A stretch of 64,000 nucleotides of DNA from contig NW_022985192.1 of the NCBI RefSeq assembly GCF_010093535.1, positions 725,236-789,235 on the forward strand, given 5' to 3'. This stretch comes from Lindgomyces ingoldianus (lineage: Eukaryota; Ascomycota; Dothideomycetes; Pleosporales; Lindgomycetaceae). Position numbers and translations under genes: made by a program. Below are positions 32,360 through 42,289 of this stretch, piece after piece (within the stretch, counting starts at the first letter, position 1; each line of letters opens with the position of its first letter). Below the pieces are notes generated by a model. It was given only the letters and a program-made list of their open reading frames with translations. It was not told where the DNA came from and ran no database searches.

Positions 32360-33553
32360 TCAAACCACCGGTGCCTTTCCTTTCCCTTCAACTTCAGGGC
32401 ACGCGGGTGATTCACCATCGTCTCCAAGCTCACTATCCTCACCAGCTTCTTTCCAATCTGAGCTCCTTCGACTCATCCTGCCTGTTGCTACCGGATCCTT
32501 CGGACTAGCCAATGGGCTTGCAGCAGTAGCCCCAATGCTGCCAGTAATACTGTCTGTTCGGCCATGGCCTGGCAATCCACTTCGAACGCTGACGCCATCA
32601 GCATTCTGCTTGCTCGCGTAATAACTATTGCGCTCGCTGCTGAGCGCCGGAGCTGCCACTCCCGAAGAAGAGTAGAGGCTAGCTCGCTCCGCATTTGCAA
32701 AGCCGCCCACTCCAGGCCTAGTCGAGGGACTGTAGATTGTGCTGTTGTCTGCGTTGCCAGAGAGTACACTCAGTGGAAGTGAGTCCCGGCTGCCTCCCCA
32801 CATTGAAGACGGAGCTAAGGCACGGACAGATGCGTTTGTATCAAGTGAGGCTCGCCGGCGGCGCTTCGAAGAAGAGGCCAAGGTCAAAATAGACGCATTG
32901 TCCGTAAGAATACCGCCTGCTGTCGCCGCCTGGTAAGAGTGCGGATGTGGTTGGGGTGCTAGATGAGGGGGGATGGCTGAGGGAGGTGGAGAGGTTGGGA
33001 ACTGGTGGGAGAAGTGCACTGGTGGCACATTCGCAGCAGATGCATTCTGTGCGTGATAAGCCAACACATTCGAAGGTGCGCTTGACTGAATAGTGGTCAA
33101 AGTGGTAGTGAGAGAGCGGTCCGAGTGGTTTGGAGAGGAGAATGTGCTTCCACCACTGATTGTATTGCTGTGGCCCGTCTCTGCTTTTGACCGTCCGGAG
33201 TGAATCGTTTCGGGATTGGTCGCCACCGTCGGTGCCGTGGACTTGTTGCTTGTTGCAAGTACCCCTTGGTGTCCTGCGGAGGCCTCCTCTACTGACGTAA
33301 AGCTCTCGTTGGATCTAGCGGTGGATACGGGGCTCGAAAAAGAGGGATGACCGTTGCCATTGCCACGGAAGTGGCCAGATTGTGGATACGGATTGTTCTT
33401 AGCTGCAGACTTCTTTGATTTTGAATGGGCTGCTCCTTGACCTTTCTTTCCTGAAGCGTTCGGAGAGTCGGATGTCGAGGGTTTCAGGTTTGCGAGACGC
33501 TTCATCCACCCTGTGAACGGCCGCTTGCGCATAGTGTTGCGGTCTTTTGTCAT
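32360..33553 (-). CDS. Conserved low-complexity fungal protein, 390-397 aa
   Basis: Single exon. The start is the ATG at 33553 (MTKDRNT) or, 21 nt in, the ATG at 33532 (MRKRPFTGWMKRLANLK), which gives the conserved basic N-terminus. Most of the chain is Ser/Asn/Thr/Pro-rich and disordered. The recognisable core is DNASILTLASSSKRRRR followed by SLDTNASVRALAPSSMWGG and RDSLPLSVLS, a short block conserved among filamentous ascomycetes. Database members of this family often carry the label 'Ca2+-modulated nonselective cation channel polycystin' (from memory), but no membrane helix or channel domain is visible here, so that name should not be transferred. The RKRRR-type basic cluster could act as a nuclear signal. 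It ends Ser/Asp/Glu-rich (SELGDDGES). The open frame extends upstream to 34048 without an ATG and overlaps the MLH3 promoter. Confidence 0.78.
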   Translation of the reverse strand: MTKDRNTMRKRPFTGWMKRLANLKPSTSDSPNASGKKGQGAAHSKSKKSAAKNNPYPQSGHFRGNGNGHPSFSSPVSTARSNESFTSVEEASAGHQGVLATSNKSTAPTVATNPETIHSGRSKAETGHSNTISGGSTFSSPNHSDRSLTTTLTTIQSSAPSNVLAYHAQNASAANVPPVHFSHQFPTSPPPSAIPPHLAPQPHPHSYQAATAGGILTDNASILTLASSSKRRRRASLDTNASVRALAPSSMWGGSRDSLPLSVLSGNADNSTIYSPSTRPGVGGFANAERASLYSSSGVAAPALSSERNSYYASKQNADGVSVRSGLPGHGRTDSITGSIGATAASPLASPKDPVATGRMSRRSSDWKEAGEDSELGDDGESPACPEVEGKGKAPVV

Positions 33554-34140
33554 AACAATTAGCAGGAGTCCACAGGTGATTGAGAAAATTAGCGGAGAGG
33601 GACTGAAGACATACCATGGGGCCCTGACGCGGGTTCGGCGGTGGCCATTCCGTTTCAATGCCAGAGAATAAGGCGATGACAGAGTGTAGCGGCAGTTCAG
33701 CTGTGCAAGCAGTGGACGGTGGGAGCACTTGGCGGTTAATTTGCAGGCCTGGGGAGGCTCTACGTGGAATATATTAGACGATGACGAGGCTACCGGGGTA
33801 GCAGAACGGAGACACAGCTGTGCGCGGTACGGGGAGAGCGAGCGGTGGCTGTATGCTGGAACGCTGGGGCACTGAGGGCCTAGAGAACGAGGTGAGGAGT
33901 CGACTAATAGAGATATGACACTTGCGCACAATGCGTTGGGGGAAGGGGGTTGATTCGCAGCGTGTTCAGTCTGTTCGGTGTTGCTGGCTGCTCGGGGGGC
34001 GAGTTGAGGCTTTGGGTGGACCGTTTGCGGCTCCTTCCCTAGCCACAACGGCTCGCGCCACAGGGCTCGCGAAATGGCGACCTAGCACCAAGGGCCAGCA
34101 GAGAGCTTCCATATCACCCACATCGCCTCAGCATGGGCGG
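33554..34140. promoter_or_regulatory. Divergent region upstream of MLH3
   Basis: 587 bp. An in-frame ATG at 33931 would extend Mlh3 by 70 residues of GC-rich low-information sequence; I treat it as leader. No TATA or clear cell-cycle box was seen. Confidence 0.35.
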
Positions 34141-37100
34141 ATGATAGTCGCCTCCATGGAACGCTATGGCCTGGGAATTCAGCCTCGAACTATACTGCCC
34201 TTGCCGGCAGATGTGGCCTCTCAGATCAAATCGTCGACGGTTATTACTTCTCTCAGTGCAGTCGTTGTAGAGCTCCTGAAAAATGCTCTAGATGCCACTG
34301 CTACCAAGGTCGAGGCAACTGTTGACTTTGGACGAGGTAGCTGTTCTGTGGAAGATGATGGCTTGGGGATAGCTCCTATTGAATTTAGAGAAGAGGGGGC
34401 CTTAGGGAAGCCGTATTGTTCGCAGCCTTTCTCCAACCTGAAGACACAAGCTCATAGTGCTGCAGACACGTCAAAGTACTACTCGCATGAGGCGAGCCTT
34501 GGCTGCCACGGCACCTTCCTAGCATCCCTCGCCGCCATGTCCCTTCTTACCATCACCTCGCATCACCACGAGCACCGCTCGCATAACTCTATAACATTCC
34601 ATCACTCCAAAGCTATAGACAGACAGCTACCGACACTTGCGCAGCATGAGCTTAGCAATCAGAAGCACGGCACCCGAGTAGTAGTCAGAAATCTTTTCGG
34701 AAATCTGCCTGTGCGAGTTAAACAAAGAGCCGTGATGGTGGTACACAAAGCAGAGCATGATCGGCAATGGGAGTTGCTAAAGAGGGAAGTTACGGGCCTC
34801 TTGCTCAGTTGGCGGCAGCCAGTATCGATTCGAGTTCGAGACGCAGACAACAAAACAATGTTCATCTTTAATAGCAAGTCTCCCGCATTCTCAACTGATT
34901 CTAGGGATACGGATATCAACAAACCGCGTTCTGCCGAGCTTCAGTTCTTGCTCAATGTTTTGACACAATCTACATATCTCTCAATCGAAAAGTGGACGTC
35001 TTGGGTCCCTGTATCTGCCTCCACTTCACTCGTCTCCGTCAAAGGAGCTATATCTCTGGAACCCGCGCCGAGCAAACATGTACAGTACATCTGTATTGGA
35101 GTTCGGCCTCTGTCTATAGATGCTGGACATAACGAGCTGTACGACGAGATCAACCGAGTCTTTGGTCTCTCTAGTTTCGGCACTGTCGGACATAACAGCG
35201 ATGCCGAAGACAACGAAAAGATTCGCCGACAGAACGATAAGCAATTCAAGAACGACAGGTGCACTAATCGCCAGCTTAGAGGTCGGAAAGGTGTCGACCG
35301 ATACCCCATGTTTCATTTGCGCATTAACTTAAAAGAGGATCGGAAAGACATGGTACGTGAAGATGAATTCCTCAATAATGAAACAAATCTACAGTCGGTG
35401 GTTGAGGTTCTAGATATGATGATCACACGGTGGCTTTCAGTACATGATTTCCGACCCCGAAAGACTCGAAAGAGGAAACGAGTGGGCACTGTTTCGTCAG
35501 CTATGAGTTGCTTCGGAGACCAAGAAGATATCACAAATCCAGGTGCCCAATTTCCACTTAGCCGGTGGGTTACAGAAGAAGGGCCCCCAACAGTCAGGTC
35601 ACTAGAGCCTGGCTTAATGTGCAGAGAGAATTGCAAGAGAAGGAGATCAACCAAACCAACGCCGACCACATCGCTGAAGCAACTACACCAACAGCCGTTC
35701 CCTGAGTGGTCCCAGATCAAAAGCGGTAACCCTCGTTTCTATGACACGCTCTGGGGTTTGGGGAAACAAGCTTCACACAGAGGTGTTGGAGCGCCTTCCG
35801 TGGGAGTATTTACACCGCCCGAACCAAGGCAGGAAGACCCACCCCCTCCGCTCCTTGTAACATTTGACGACGAACCTACATTGCTCAGCGCTTTCAACAC
35901 CGTTCCTCCTGCCAACATAGGTTTAGAGAAATCCAAGTCCCCACTCATGCAAGACCGAGATTTTGACAAGGATAAAGACGAAACGATGACATGGATTGAT
36001 CCATCTATTAAGCAAACCTATATTCCCAATTCCCGGAATGACTGCATCATGCCTTGTCTTTCAACCCGGTCTCGTGGCGATGTTTCCGCCCCGAGCAATG
36101 CAAGGACTCTTGATGATTCGAACAAGTCTCTCCGACTTCAACCCAGGTCTAATATTTCCAACGGAACCAATACTCCATGGTTAGATGGACTGTTGAAGAC
36201 GTGGGATAATCCAATATTCCGGCCAGCGGAGAAGAGCATCCGGCAAGTCACATCAGACGAGTATCAATTTAATAGCAGAGAGCGAAAGCACTTTGATAAT
36301 CTCGGGTACTCACCCCCCCTCATCGAGCAAGCATTCAACGAGTCATCGGTGCTTGAAGCAAGCAAATTGTCAAAGGAGGGTCTGCAGAATGCAGAGGTGA
36401 TTGCACAGCTCGACAAAAAGTTCATCCTCATCAAGATGCCATACCCCCCTAATTCCTCGTCAGACCATTCAACTACACCTCACGCCTTGGTCCTAATAGA
36501 TCAGCATGCAGCTGACGAACGGATCCGCGTTGAATCCTTGATGCACGAGCTCTGCGTCCCACTTTGCAACACAAGATATCCTCCCTACCGTTCAAATCTA
36601 GGCCACGAATCTCAAGTAGCCTTTACGATCTTGGAGAAACCTCTTCAATTTATGATCTCACTCCAAGAGCAGGATCTTTTTATCACCCATGCCCGGCGAT
36701 TTAGTGCCTGGGGGATTCTATTTGATACGCTTAAGCACGAAAGCTCTACGTCGAGATTCTGCAGCACAGGGAGAGTGGAAGCAGTCCTGTCTGTAACAAC
36801 GCTCCCTCCAAGCATATCGGAGCGCTGTAGAGCCCACCCCAAGCTCCTCATCTCCTTTCTACGTGCCACCGTCTGGAAATTTGCTGAAGATCCGCACCTT
36901 CCCCCTCTACCGGTCCAAGAATCACTATGCCCAGCTACCAAGACGGAAGAATTACCCCTGCATTGGATCAGGCGGCTTTCCATATGTCCTCAAGGGCTTG
37001 TAGATTTAATCAACTCCCGTGCCTGTCGTTCTGCAATCATGTTCAATGATGAGCTGACCATGGAGCAGTGCGAGGGGCTGGTTGTAAAATTGTCAAAATG

Positions 37101-37266
37101 CGTATTTCCATTCATGTGTGCTCATGGACGGCCGAGTATGGTCCCTTTGATTGATCTAGACGACGCTGAGGTTAGGAAGTCAGAGGCCGGCCTTAGATTA
37201 GAACTTGATGGCGGTGGCAAGAATGGGGGGGGGTTCATCAACGCCTGGAATCTATGGAAGAATTGA
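34141..37266 (+). CDS. MLH3: DNA mismatch repair protein Mlh3
   Basis: Intronless frame; from the Met at 34141 it encodes 1,041 residues (alternatives 34156 and 33931). The GHKL ATPase of MutL proteins is at the N-terminus: ILPLPADVASQIKSS, then the catalytic ELLKNALDA (E44, N48), VEDDGLGI (about 70-77) and GCHGTFLASLAAMS in place of the GFRGEAL of Mlh1/Pms1. That substitution is typical of the fungal Mlh3 branch. The middle third is a poorly conserved linker. The C-terminal endonuclease has DQHAADERIRVE (about 787-798, matching DQHA-x2-E-x4-E), ACRSAIMFND and CAHGRPSMVPL (about 993). These are the metal-binding residues, so nuclease activity appears retained. With Mlh1, Mlh3 forms MutL-gamma, which resolves meiotic crossovers and aids mismatch repair. 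The start at 34141 was chosen because family members begin shortly before ILPLP. Confidence 0.93.
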   Translation: MIVASMERYGLGIQPRTILPLPADVASQIKSSTVITSLSAVVVELLKNALDATATKVEATVDFGRGSCSVEDDGLGIAPIEFREEGALGKPYCSQPFSNLKTQAHSAADTSKYYSHEASLGCHGTFLASLAAMSLLTITSHHHEHRSHNSITFHHSKAIDRQLPTLAQHELSNQKHGTRVVVRNLFGNLPVRVKQRAVMVVHKAEHDRQWELLKREVTGLLLSWRQPVSIRVRDADNKTMFIFNSKSPAFSTDSRDTDINKPRSAELQFLLNVLTQSTYLSIEKWTSWVPVSASTSLVSVKGAISLEPAPSKHVQYICIGVRPLSIDAGHNELYDEINRVFGLSSFGTVGHNSDAEDNEKIRRQNDKQFKNDRCTNRQLRGRKGVDRYPMFHLRINLKEDRKDMVREDEFLNNETNLQSVVEVLDMMITRWLSVHDFRPRKTRKRKRVGTVSSAMSCFGDQEDITNPGAQFPLSRWVTEEGPPTVRSLEPGLMCRENCKRRRSTKPTPTTSLKQLHQQPFPEWSQIKSGNPRFYDTLWGLGKQASHRGVGAPSVGVFTPPEPRQEDPPPPLLVTFDDEPTLLSAFNTVPPANIGLEKSKSPLMQDRDFDKDKDETMTWIDPSIKQTYIPNSRNDCIMPCLSTRSRGDVSAPSNARTLDDSNKSLRLQPRSNISNGTNTPWLDGLLKTWDNPIFRPAEKSIRQVTSDEYQFNSRERKHFDNLGYSPPLIEQAFNESSVLEASKLSKEGLQNAEVIAQLDKKFILIKMPYPPNSSSDHSTTPHALVLIDQHAADERIRVESLMHELCVPLCNTRYPPYRSNLGHESQVAFTILEKPLQFMISLQEQDLFITHARRFSAWGILFDTLKHESSTSRFCSTGRVEAVLSVTTLPPSISERCRAHPKLLISFLRATVWKFAEDPHLPPLPVQESLCPATKTEELPLHWIRRLSICPQGLVDLINSRACRSAIMFNDELTMEQCEGLVVKLSKCVFPFMCAHGRPSMVPLIDLDDAEVRKSEAGLRLELDGGGKNGGGFINAWNLWKN

Positions 37267-38030
37267 TGACTCTGAGACGTTTCGGATTGGGACAAACATC
37301 ATTTAGCGTACACTTTCTTATCTACTAGTTTAAGCGCCAGATATCCAGGAATACCAACCCCTTTGAAACTACTTAGACAATATGTTCTCATCTTCATATT
37401 TTTCAGGAAAGTTGAATATATCTGAGCACCATGAGACCCGGAAGGCCACTTGTAACAAGGCGGCCGGGTCAATTAAACGCTCAGGTTCGATCTTGGAACA
37501 TTGTGAGAGGGCTTATAGCGAAGTTGGGGAATTCGTACAAGCGTGACAAATTGGTTCCGATAGGGGACTAAAACCTTGCAGGCCTTTGCAGAGAGGTCTA
37601 GATAGCATGCAAGTGGATGCTGAATGTGTGACGTTGCTTGAAGACGTCGTGGAAAAGAAGACGCTATATCAAGCCTGGTAGGAGGAAAAGGTCTTGCTGG
37701 CTAGAGCGGAGGAGGTTGATCGCCTATCGTGTATATACCATTCATACAGATGTAGTTGAACATAATCATAGGGGCAAGTGCAGGTTACAGACATTCGTAC
37801 CTTTGTGCGGTCATGAATGAGACGTTGAATAGGAAACTGTTGCTGCATGAAAATATTCGTCGCTCAAGGAACGCTAAACTTCATTTGGCTACCGGCAACC
37901 CCTGAGAAGCTAACGCCTGTGCGTTCCCAGGATGGTCAATTTTAACATGTCATGTCATTTGGTCTAAACATTTCCATTCTCCACGCTCTGCTCCTTCCTG
38001 TACAATGGTCATACAATCATATCATCGCAA
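37267..38030. other. Intergenic interval
   Basis: 764 bp with the MLH3 3' UTR and the promoter of the deacetylase gene. No gene, repeat or clear promoter box identified. Confidence 0.5.
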
Positions 38031-38843
38031 ATGTACCGTCTAGGTTGCTGTCTATGCCGCCTGCCGTCCAAACTCCGGCGTCGTGCCCGCCGCTCACGCC
38101 TCTTCACCATGTTCATCCTAGTCACAGTATTCCTCTTGATAGTCTCGCCTTTCTACACTGTCTATAAACCGCCGACGCTGTTGATCAAATACTTTCAATA
38201 CAGGTGGCCCGATGTTCTGTGGCAGGTTTCCACGCCATCTAAAATCGTAGCATTAACGATTGACGACGGACCATCCGAGTACACGTCGCAAATCATGGAA
38301 ATCCTGAAAGAAAACAACGTCGCTGCGACATTCTTTATTATTGGATCACAGGTTCCCGGCAAAGAGGATGTATTAGAGGATTTAGTGCGGAATGGAAATG
38401 AACTTGGGAATCACGCTATGCGCGATGAGCCTTCACGATCACTCTCGGACGCAGAGCTCATCCGCCAGATTGATACCGTGGAAACACTTATCCATCGCGC
38501 CTACGACGCTGCAGATTTGGGGCATCCGGCCCGCTATTTTCGGCCTGGATCGGGATTCTTTTCTGGGAGAATGAGAAAGAGGCTCGAGATGTTGAAGTAC
38601 AGACTTGTGCTTGGTAGCATCTATCCCCATGATCCGCAGATTCCGTATTGGAGAGTCAATGCGAGGCATATATTGAGTATGATGAGGCCAGGAGGCATTA
38701 TCATTTGCCATGATAGGAGGAGCTGGACGATTCCAATGCTGAAAAACGTCATTCCGGAAATTAAGAAGAGAGGTTATCGGATTACAACTGTTTCGGGATT
38801 GGTTAGGCAAGCGCCTATTCCTAGTACAATTCCTAATACATAA
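38031..38843 (+). CDS. Membrane-anchored polysaccharide deacetylase (CE4/NodB)
   Basis: Single exon, 270 residues. A basic N-terminus (RRRARRSR) precedes one membrane helix (about residues 26-46, FTMFILVTVFLLIVSPFYTVY), giving a type II signal-anchor. The NodB domain follows: motif 1 TIDDGPS (D78 catalytic base, D79 metal), motif 2 GNHAMRDEPS (H128 metal ligand), motif 3 RYFRPGSGFF (about 173-182), and motif 5 IIICHD near residue 230. The second metal histidine of the usual H-x3-H is replaced in this motif (HAMRD), which may weaken zinc binding. Family enzymes remove N- or O-acetyl groups from chitin or related polysaccharides at the cell surface. At 270 residues it is shorter than secreted chitin deacetylases and has no chitin-binding module. 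Substrate is unknown. The ATG at 38031 is the first after an in-frame stop. Confidence 0.85.
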   Translation: MYRLGCCLCRLPSKLRRRARRSRLFTMFILVTVFLLIVSPFYTVYKPPTLLIKYFQYRWPDVLWQVSTPSKIVALTIDDGPSEYTSQIMEILKENNVAATFFIIGSQVPGKEDVLEDLVRNGNELGNHAMRDEPSRSLSDAELIRQIDTVETLIHRAYDAADLGHPARYFRPGSGFFSGRMRKRLEMLKYRLVLGSIYPHDPQIPYWRVNARHILSMMRPGGIIICHDRRSWTIPMLKNVIPEIKKRGYRITTVSGLVRQAPIPSTIPNT

Positions 38844-39498
38844 GCTATACCACTATCTTGAGGTCGCTAAAAACTCTGCGTCGCAACAGCAACGCACCAC
38901 CCATAGCCTCATCCCTGAGCATACCCAAGTATTCGTCCGAGACGCCAAATACTCCTCCCACAGGCAAGGTGGCCCTCCTAAATAAGCAAACATCGAATTT
39001 TTTTAATTTTTTTTGGGATTTTTTCACTTCCCATCATGTCCTATATGACCCCCAAAATTCATAATAATGAGATAAAAACTGGTCGCTTCAAGAACGATGG
39101 TCTAGAAGTCTCAGCCTCCCTCTCCTTTACATTTATTATTTTTTGGGCCAGACACACGTGGATTTTTTGGTGTGAAACTAATAAATAGGTTTTAACGTAA
39201 TTTGACTGACTCAAAGAAATTGAGGAGCTGCGTTGAAGGTTGAAGGAGGTTCGACGAGTCGGCAATCTCGGCACCAAACAAAGCCTCTGGCGCAGGAACA
39301 TTTTCGCAATCTCCAGGGCGACAAGGCCAGCGCCAGACATGGACCTAGCATATATATACAAGCCCCAAAGTCTTCCAAATATCATTATAAGATACTCCTA
39401 CCATTTCCTCACTCTTCCAAACCTGCAAAAGCCATGTAATATGTAGTATGTTACGACCACCAAAAGAGCCGGTAAGGACACTCTCGTTGCCATGCACT
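38844..39498. other. Intergenic interval between convergent genes
   Basis: 655 bp, AT-rich. Homopolymer T tracts lie at 38,998-39,026 and 39,138-39,166. Probably 3' UTRs; no gene seen. Confidence 0.5.
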
Positions 39499-40040
39499 TT
39501 ACAAAGGCTTCCGCAACGCACTCTTGAAAGGAATAATCTTTACCTTCTCCCAATCCCACACCTTTCCAGTAACATAAACATCTTTCTGCAACCTCTCTAC
39601 CACCTCCTCCCTTGTCTTTGCACCAATCAGCATAGCTGAGCCTGCCATTTTTGGAACTTCGCCTTCCTTAATCGGCTCTTCGAGCATAGCGCCTAGATAT
39701 CTGTTAACACTATTCCCAGTGCGGGCAATTACCATTACTTATAGTGAAGGACAGCAAGAGAGGGGGAAACCGTACCACCAAACAACCAAAACCACTCCGG
39801 ATCCTCTTTCAATCCCGCCAGATGTTGTTGTCTTACGCTCAATCGCCTCTGCAGCGCACCCTCAAAATCCGGACAGATAACTAGCCATTCTTGAACAGGT
39901 GTTGTTGACGTCGCCATTCTTCTTAATTGTGCTCTTTGCGCCGGAATCGTAATTGTAGATAACTTTAGTGTGGCGCGAGGTATGCGTGTGAAATCGAATT
40001 GGTGTGTTTGGCTGAAGATGCGAGGTCGGAGGGTGAGCAT
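39499..40040 (-). CDS. YCII-domain protein with probable mitochondrial presequence
   Basis: Two exons: 40040-39776 and 39692-39499 over an 83-nt intron, 152 residues from the ATG at 40040. The YCII fold (a small dimeric alpha-beta barrel) is seen in EWLVICPDFEGALQRRLSVRQQHL, then WFWLFGGAMLEEP across the junction, GSAMLIGAKTREEVVERLQKDVY and WDWEKVKIIPFKSALRK. The His of the HL motif is the usual candidate acid/base in YCII proteins. Residues 1-41 are rich in Arg/Thr/Ser with no acidic cluster except one Asp, and end RRMATS, which fits a mitochondrial targeting sequence; translation from the internal ATG at 39917 would give a cytosolic form of 111 residues. The open frame continues upstream past 40040 without a convincing start. 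The enzymatic role of fungal YCII proteins is not established. It diverges from CHL4. Confidence 0.83.
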
Positions 40041-40753
40041 ATGTATGCGGGTGCGGTGGATGGATGTGGGGTTGTGAGTAAGATTTTGGCGAGTGGAGGT
40101 CTGGACCGAGAGGGTTAGGGATAAAGGGGTGTGGGAGTGAAGGGATTGAGAGATTACTTTGAGCTGCTGCTTGCAGATGGGATAGAGGGGTTGAGGAGGT
40201 TGGTATCGGTTTGTAGGTTGCAAGGCGTGCGTAGGGCGTGCGTAGGGAGTGTAGGCTTGTGTCGCGGGATGCTTCCGCCGGTGAGATTTGGAGAACCTCT
40301 TCAAAGCCAAGAAGCGAGATAATTGTTTCAATTCCACCCTTTGACCTGAGCAGCGTCTGATTATTAACAGTTTACGTCTTATTCTTCAGTATTAAGTAAA
40401 GATGGAAAGGGTTATGTTGGTCTATTCCTCCGTTAAAGGACGCAAGTCTGAGGTACCTAAATTGTCGAAGGCTAAATATAATACGAAATCACGTGGACAC
40501 AACTATCTTGTGGCCACCTCAACGGTGTTCTCCGTAGTGTCTTAATAGTGTTTCATACTTTCTTCTGTTCTTTATCTATTTGATTTGATGAAGTAATTCG
40601 CCACACTTTCTGCAATTCCTTGCCCTTATCTCCACGTGAGTCCTTGTCAAATTACCCCAACCACGCGCTCGCTCATGTTTCTATCGATAACGCCGCATAA
40701 ACAATGAACCGCACGGTCTTATTATTCCAATTTTACTCCATGTAGACGCAAGC
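40041..40753. promoter_or_regulatory. Divergent promoter, YCII gene / CHL4
   Basis: 713 bp. Two CACGTG palindromes at 40490-40495 and 40633-40638, the second 116 bp before the CHL4 start. CACGTG is bound by Cbf1/bHLH-type factors in yeast; no direct evidence here. Confidence 0.4.
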
Positions 40754-42289
40754 ATGGCACCCTCCATTCCCGTTACCGTGCCCGACTACAAGAATGTCCC
40801 GCACTCATACAAACTCCCCGTCGCGCATCGCGAGGTCGTTCGGACCTTCTCCAAGCTCTCGCGCCTCAGCCTCATATCGCTCGTGCACCAATGGCTCACG
40901 AAGAAGAATCGCGAGTTCTGCAGGCCGTATCTTAAGGCGGACGAGGACCCGAATGAGAAGGATAGACAGGTTTACGAACCCGCAGAGAGCTATGAGGACT
41001 TACAGGATATATACAAAGAACTAGCGGCGCGCAAGGGCGGAAGGAAAGAGGTGGTAGATCGTATACTAGAGGGGGACTGGAGGAATGGCATATCTATGTT
41101 CCAGCTTGCAACAGCAGAGGTACACCATCTACTCGAGCACCCAGGAGCTCTGCGCTGGAACGCGAGACGCCTGACCAAGATCCGGAATCCCAGATTGCTG
41201 GAGACAGATATGGAGGTTACGAACGAGTCGGAGCACCTTCCGCGCTTCCAGGCGCAGACTTTCATGATGAATCTGGCGAAGGAGCTTCTACCGTTGATGA
41301 AGGCGCATCTTTTTATCACAAGGGTTAAGACATTACCGATGACGATCCTGCGCGTCTATATGCATGACTCACCGTACAGCACCGAGGCTTCCCTCGCTAT
41401 GGATACAAGTGGGCCCGATGGGGCAAAGGCTGTGTTCTTCATTTGGCCGAATGGATCTCCATTTGTCTTTGTGTCTCTGTCTACCCACCTCGGCCAAGCG
41501 GTGGGAGATGAAGGGCGACATCTCCGCGACGTAGTTGACCAAGCTATCCCAAAAGCTTTCTCAAGACCATCAGCGCGGTATCAGCTGCTAGGCACAAATT
41601 TCTCTGCAAGGACTTTAACAGCTTTGTTGACATACCGCGGCCCCGGCAAAACAAATGCTGCAGCAGGAGGTTGGAGTATATTTGCAGATCACAGCTTCAA
41701 TCAGAGCGTGCTTGACTACATAACCGCTCCTCGGCCTTCCCAGGAGAAGAAAAGAGCTTCTGATAAAGAGAGTGCAGCTGAGGCTGTTAAGCCCGGCCCA
41801 GGGCGTCCAAAACGAGTCGTTGATGAAATGGAGACGCTAAAAGTTAAGAGAAGAAGAAAAATCGCCGAGGGTCGATTCGGAAGCTCTGCGAAGCTAGGCG
41901 ACGGCCAAGGTGTCGAACGATTCGAGGTCCGCATTGATGATCCCTTTCCAACCATCTCAAACAGCAATGGCCTACAACGAGACCACAACATTTCTGAGAT
42001 TAGCAATGCACCTGCAGGACGGCGTAGTCGCCGAGGCCGACCCCCGCTCCTCGATCGATCCACCGAAGACATGGAAGACACCCGGAACGAAGACGACGGT
42101 CTATGGATCCCAGATGTCCGTCTCACATTCTCAGGCACCCATGTATTTGCAGGTATCAGACAACTCGTCGAAGGTGGCGCTATCGACGGCGAGAAGATGC
42201 CAGGCTGGATGACAGGCGAGGCAGGGGTTACTCTCGGCTCCGTAAAATCTGGGAGGATGAGAACGAAAGGCGAAATTCAAGGTGTATGA
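40754..42289 (+). CDS. CHL4: Kinetochore protein Chl4/Mis15 (CENP-N family)
   Basis: Single exon, 511 residues. The N-terminal block matches CENP-N/Chl4/Mis15: VPHSYKLPVAHREVVRTFSKLSRLSLISLVHQWL, where the SRLSL-x2-L-x2-WL signature of the pyrin-like domain is clear (quoted here in two overlapping parts within residues 16-49). It continues with SYEDLQDIYKEL and DRILEGDWRNGISMFQLATAE, the latter strongly diagnostic. A middle domain with ITRVKTLPMTILRVYMHDSPY follows. The C-terminal half has Lys/Arg-rich patches, including two AT-hook-like cores (GPGRPKR about residue 351 and RRGRPPL about residue 428), then a conserved tail VRLTFSGTHVFAGIRQLVEGG. Chl4/Mis15 with Iml3 belongs to the inner-kinetochore (CCAN/Ctf19) complex and helps bind CENP-A nucleosomes. 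The start is the only sensible ATG, after a stop-rich leader. Confidence 0.92.
   Translation: MAPSIPVTVPDYKNVPHSYKLPVAHREVVRTFSKLSRLSLISLVHQWLTKKNREFCRPYLKADEDPNEKDRQVYEPAESYEDLQDIYKELAARKGGRKEVVDRILEGDWRNGISMFQLATAEVHHLLEHPGALRWNARRLTKIRNPRLLETDMEVTNESEHLPRFQAQTFMMNLAKELLPLMKAHLFITRVKTLPMTILRVYMHDSPYSTEASLAMDTSGPDGAKAVFFIWPNGSPFVFVSLSTHLGQAVGDEGRHLRDVVDQAIPKAFSRPSARYQLLGTNFSARTLTALLTYRGPGKTNAAAGGWSIFADHSFNQSVLDYITAPRPSQEKKRASDKESAAEAVKPGPGRPKRVVDEMETLKVKRRRKIAEGRFGSSAKLGDGQGVERFEVRIDDPFPTISNSNGLQRDHNISEISNAPAGRRSRRGRPPLLDRSTEDMEDTRNEDDGLWIPDVRLTFSGTHVFAGIRQLVEGGAIDGEKMPGWMTGEAGVTLGSVKSGRMRTKGEIQGV

Noticed and set aside
33399..33728. 109-codon minus-strand frame near the start of the low-complexity gene
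   Set aside because: Out-of-phase overlap with the real start region; no own features.
37470..37510. GGTTCGATC reminiscent of a tRNA B-box
   Set aside because: No matching A-box or cloverleaf around it; no tRNA gene was found anywhere in the window.
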